Assembly (NCBI GenBank): GCA_021805625.1
Contig: JAJZEU010000023.1
Coordinates: 1 to 6,733, forward strand
Reading direction: 5' to 3'
From: Microcaldota archaeon
Lineage (GTDB): Archaea > Micrarchaeota > Micrarchaeia > Micrarchaeales > CABMGC01
DNA: 6,733 nucleotides
Part shown: piece by piece, positions 5,014 to 6,733 of the stretch
Layout of the letters: every line of letters begins with the position of its first letter
Position numbering within the stretch: position 1 is the stretch's first letter
Program-made: the position numbers and the translations under genes
Notes under the pieces: model-generated
The model's database searches: none
What the model was told of the DNA's origin: nothing
What the model saw: only the letters and a program-made list of their open reading frames with translations

Positions 5014-6733
5014 TCAGACGAACCTGCTCAGGTTGAACTGCTTGGCATTGCCTCCCTCTCCCTCGCCGAATATGTTCTCTATGTCGTCCTTTATGAGCCT
5101 GATCCTCTGCCTTATGTAGGGCTCCAGTTCGTATCGGTCTGCGAGCTCAGTTGCCATGATGAGGTATTTCTCTATGCCTCCTTTCGATATCGTAAGCAGC
5201 AGCTTGCCTCCGTCCTTTGTGCACCTGCCAGACAGGGGCATGCGCCTGTACTTCGCATTGCACGTTGAGCACCGGAAAATCTGCTTCGAGAAAGAGTGTA
5301 GGTTGCCTATCAAGTCAGGTATGAAGTGGCTGAGTATGAGCTTCCTCGCAGCATCTTTCTTGTCGATCGCGTCAATCATATCCATGAGCTTGAATTCTGT
5401 GTCGACCTTCTCCTTCATCGTCTTCAGGGTGGTGTACTTGCTTTTCTTCGGCGCGTCCTTCACTGCCATCGCTGACGATGCGTGCGTGAATGAAAGGTTG
5501 CTGAATGCGGCCTTGCTCCCAAGCCTGCTCGCCACAATCTCAACGCTTGCTTCGCCGGGCGAAGCGTATTCCATGCTCTTCCTGTAGAACTCAAGGCCAA
5601 GATTGTTCGTGATCTCCATTGCATGGACTTCGTCGTCCACCTCTTCTGGGAGCACATTTATAGTGAGGATCAGCGGCGCATCCATCGTACCTCCTATAGT
5701 GCTGGGGAGGAAGCTCCTTGAAAAATTGAGAAGTGCATCAAGCAAGAGCATTGCAGAATCCTCGTCCCCGTCGCAATTCCTTCTTCTTGCTGAGATTACA
5801 TATGGATGAGCAAACCCCACGCTGGCCTCTGTGAAACCCACTATTCTGCACAGCACCCCGCAGGAGGTGTGGGGGGCAAGGGTTATGACAAGCTTTCCCA
5901 CAAGGTCGTCGATTTTGATGGCGTTGTAGAAAGGGGGCAGCCCGTAGAATTGCTCCAGCATGCTGTCGACGAACTTCGACACCCTAAGAAGGTAATCCGC
6001 AACGTGCCTGTTGATTATGATGTCCTGGTGCCTGAGTTCCAGGAGCTGGCCTCCGTCTTCCAATGGCTTGCCGTAGCAGTCTGCAGAGTAGCCGAGCTCC
6101 TTGAGCTTTTCAGCTCCCACTCCAACCTCGTTTGGATAGAAATGAGTCATGGGGGCGTCTGTGGAATCCACCCTCGCGGTGCCGTCTTTGAAGATGTAGA
6201 CGTTGTTCATGCTCCTGAGTATGCCTTTCTCGATGTGCTCGACAGTCTTGTCCTTGCTCATCATGCCCTTCACGCCTTTGATTACATGGGGCAGCCTCGT
6301 GGCATTGAGCCTCTTTGTCGCATTGCCTACAGTCTTGACTATGTCTATCTCGCGTTCTTCGCTTGCGCTTGTCGGTATGTTGCAATTCGGGCATATTTCC
6401 TTTTCTGTAACCACGCCGCACCTAGGGCAGATCCTTTCTATTATGGTAGGGCTGTTGCAATCGTAGCAGTACGGCGTGTCTGAAAGGCGTCTGCACTTAG
6501 GGCACCTGTACCTCGCTATCTCCACCTTCAGCCTGTAGTTGCCGAATTTCTTGGCGGTATTTGAGTACGCGCCGCTGATGTTTCTTTCCTTGCCTCCGTA
6601 TGCCGATATCGGGAACAGGACGTTTGGCGCAGGCTTCATAAGCCTCTCCCTCGCCTTTTCTGGCCTGCCTATCCTTGCGCCTATGTAGGTGGACCTCTTC
6701 GTTATCCTGAATGGCGCTATGCCATTCAGTAGC
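5014..6733 (-). CDS. polC: DNA polymerase II (D-family) large subunit DP2, C-terminal part (partial)
   Basis: This is the catalytic subunit of the archaeal replicative polymerase PolD. The frame is open through the right edge: upstream of the internal Met at 6639 it reads ITKRSTYIGARIGRPEKARE, a conserved DP2 segment, so that Met is not the start. About 572 residues are visible. In order there are two four-cysteine zinc motifs (CPKC...CYDC and CPRC...CPNC, codons 6382-6504), then ARRRNCDGDED with the two catalytic aspartates at codons 5770-5772 and 5764-5766 (equivalent to the Asp pair in Pyrococcus DP2). TMDAPLILTINVLPEEVDDEVHAM follows. A third zinc site reads CSTC...CTKD, with Asp (5212-5214) where the fourth Cys is expected. 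The C-terminus QFNLSRFV (5017-5040) fits a PIP box for PCNA binding. The NCDGDED segment is uninterrupted, so the intein known there in some archaea is absent. The small subunit DP1 is not in the window. Confidence 0.96.
   Translation of the reverse strand, partial: LLNGIAPFRITKRSTYIGARIGRPEKARERLMKPAPNVLFPISAYGGKERNISGAYSNTAKKFGNYRLKVEIARYRCPKCRRLSDTPYCYDCNSPTIIERICPRCGVVTEKEICPNCNIPTSASEEREIDIVKTVGNATKRLNATRLPHVIKGVKGMMSKDKTVEHIEKGILRSMNNVYIFKDGTARVDSTDAPMTHFYPNEVGVGAEKLKELGYSADCYGKPLEDGGQLLELRHQDIIINRHVADYLLRVSKFVDSMLEQFYGLPPFYNAIKIDDLVGKLVITLAPHTSCGVLCRIVGFTEASVGFAHPYVISARRRNCDGDEDSAMLLLDALLNFSRSFLPSTIGGTMDAPLILTINVLPEEVDDEVHAMEITNNLGLEFYRKSMEYASPGEASVEIVASRLGSKAAFSNLSFTHASSAMAVKDAPKKSKYTTLKTMKEKVDTEFKLMDMIDAIDKKDAARKLILSHFIPDLIGNLHSFSKQIFRCSTCNAKYRRMPLSGRCTKDGGKLLLTISKGGIEKYLIMATELADRYELEPYIRQRIRLIKDDIENIFGEGEGGNAKQFNLSRFV
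5017..5040 (-). other. C-terminal PIP-box-like motif of DP2
   Basis: The last eight residues, QFNLSRFV, match the PCNA-interacting pattern Q-x-x-hydrophobic-x-x-aromatic-hydrophobic, with Val in place of the usual second aromatic. Placement at the extreme C-terminus fits tethering of PolD to the sliding clamp. Confidence 0.6.

Noticed and set aside
5740..5790. Intein in DP2 at the catalytic NCDGDED site
   Set aside because: The motif is contiguous and no splicing-domain or homing-endonuclease sequence is present in the visible part of DP2.
5806..6483. Long plus-strand open frame of 225 codons opposite DP2
   Set aside because: It is antisense to highly conserved DP2 motifs, including the zinc-binding region, and its translation has no recognisable features. 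It is best explained as a shadow of DP2 codon bias.

Overview
The window looks archaeal, most likely from a DPANN-type lineage close to Micrarchaeota/ARMAN. Three things point there. (1) The minus-strand gene at the right edge is the large subunit (DP2) of the archaeal D-family replicative polymerase. (2) The gene at about 4.0-5.0 kb carries the QSAMEYLMTYGW-type N-terminus that I associate with secreted, pilin-like proteins of small-genome archaea. (3) Most genes have an AT-rich TATA-like element about 20-35 nt before the start codon and no convincing Shine-Dalgarno, which fits leaderless or very short-leader archaeal transcripts. The lineage is inferred from sequence recall, not from a search.

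Layout, left to right. Positions 1-636 (+) hold the 3' part of a probable PhoU-related phosphate-uptake regulator, open at the left edge. Positions 673-2019 (+) hold a complete PLP-dependent class III aminotransferase (ornithine/GABA/lysine aminotransferase or amino-acid racemase branch), preceded by a TATA-like box inside an inverted repeat. Positions 2098-2370 (+) encode an unrecognised 90-residue helical protein. Positions 2371-2539 contain no secure gene but end in a palindrome-rich promoter region. Positions 2540-3832 (+) encode an AAA-type P-loop ATPase with a C-terminal DUF4143/PD-(D/E)XK-like region. Positions 3833-4010 are non-coding as far as I can tell, with one hairpin and an AT-rich candidate promoter. 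Positions 4011-5003 (+) encode a type IV pilin-like protein with a LamG-like beta-sandwich ectodomain, and an (AC)8 repeat lies just after its proposed start. Positions 5014-6733 (-) are the C-terminal part of DP2, convergent with the previous gene and open at the right edge.

The genes do not form one obvious pathway. They read as separate transcription units: a regulator, a metabolic enzyme, an orphan small protein, a family-expanding ATPase, a cell-surface protein and a core replication gene. I see no CRISPR array, tRNA, rRNA, transposase or complete mobile element. The most unusual parts are the repeat-dense promoter of the ATPase, the pilin/LamG surface protein with its dinucleotide tract, and the orphan 90-residue protein.
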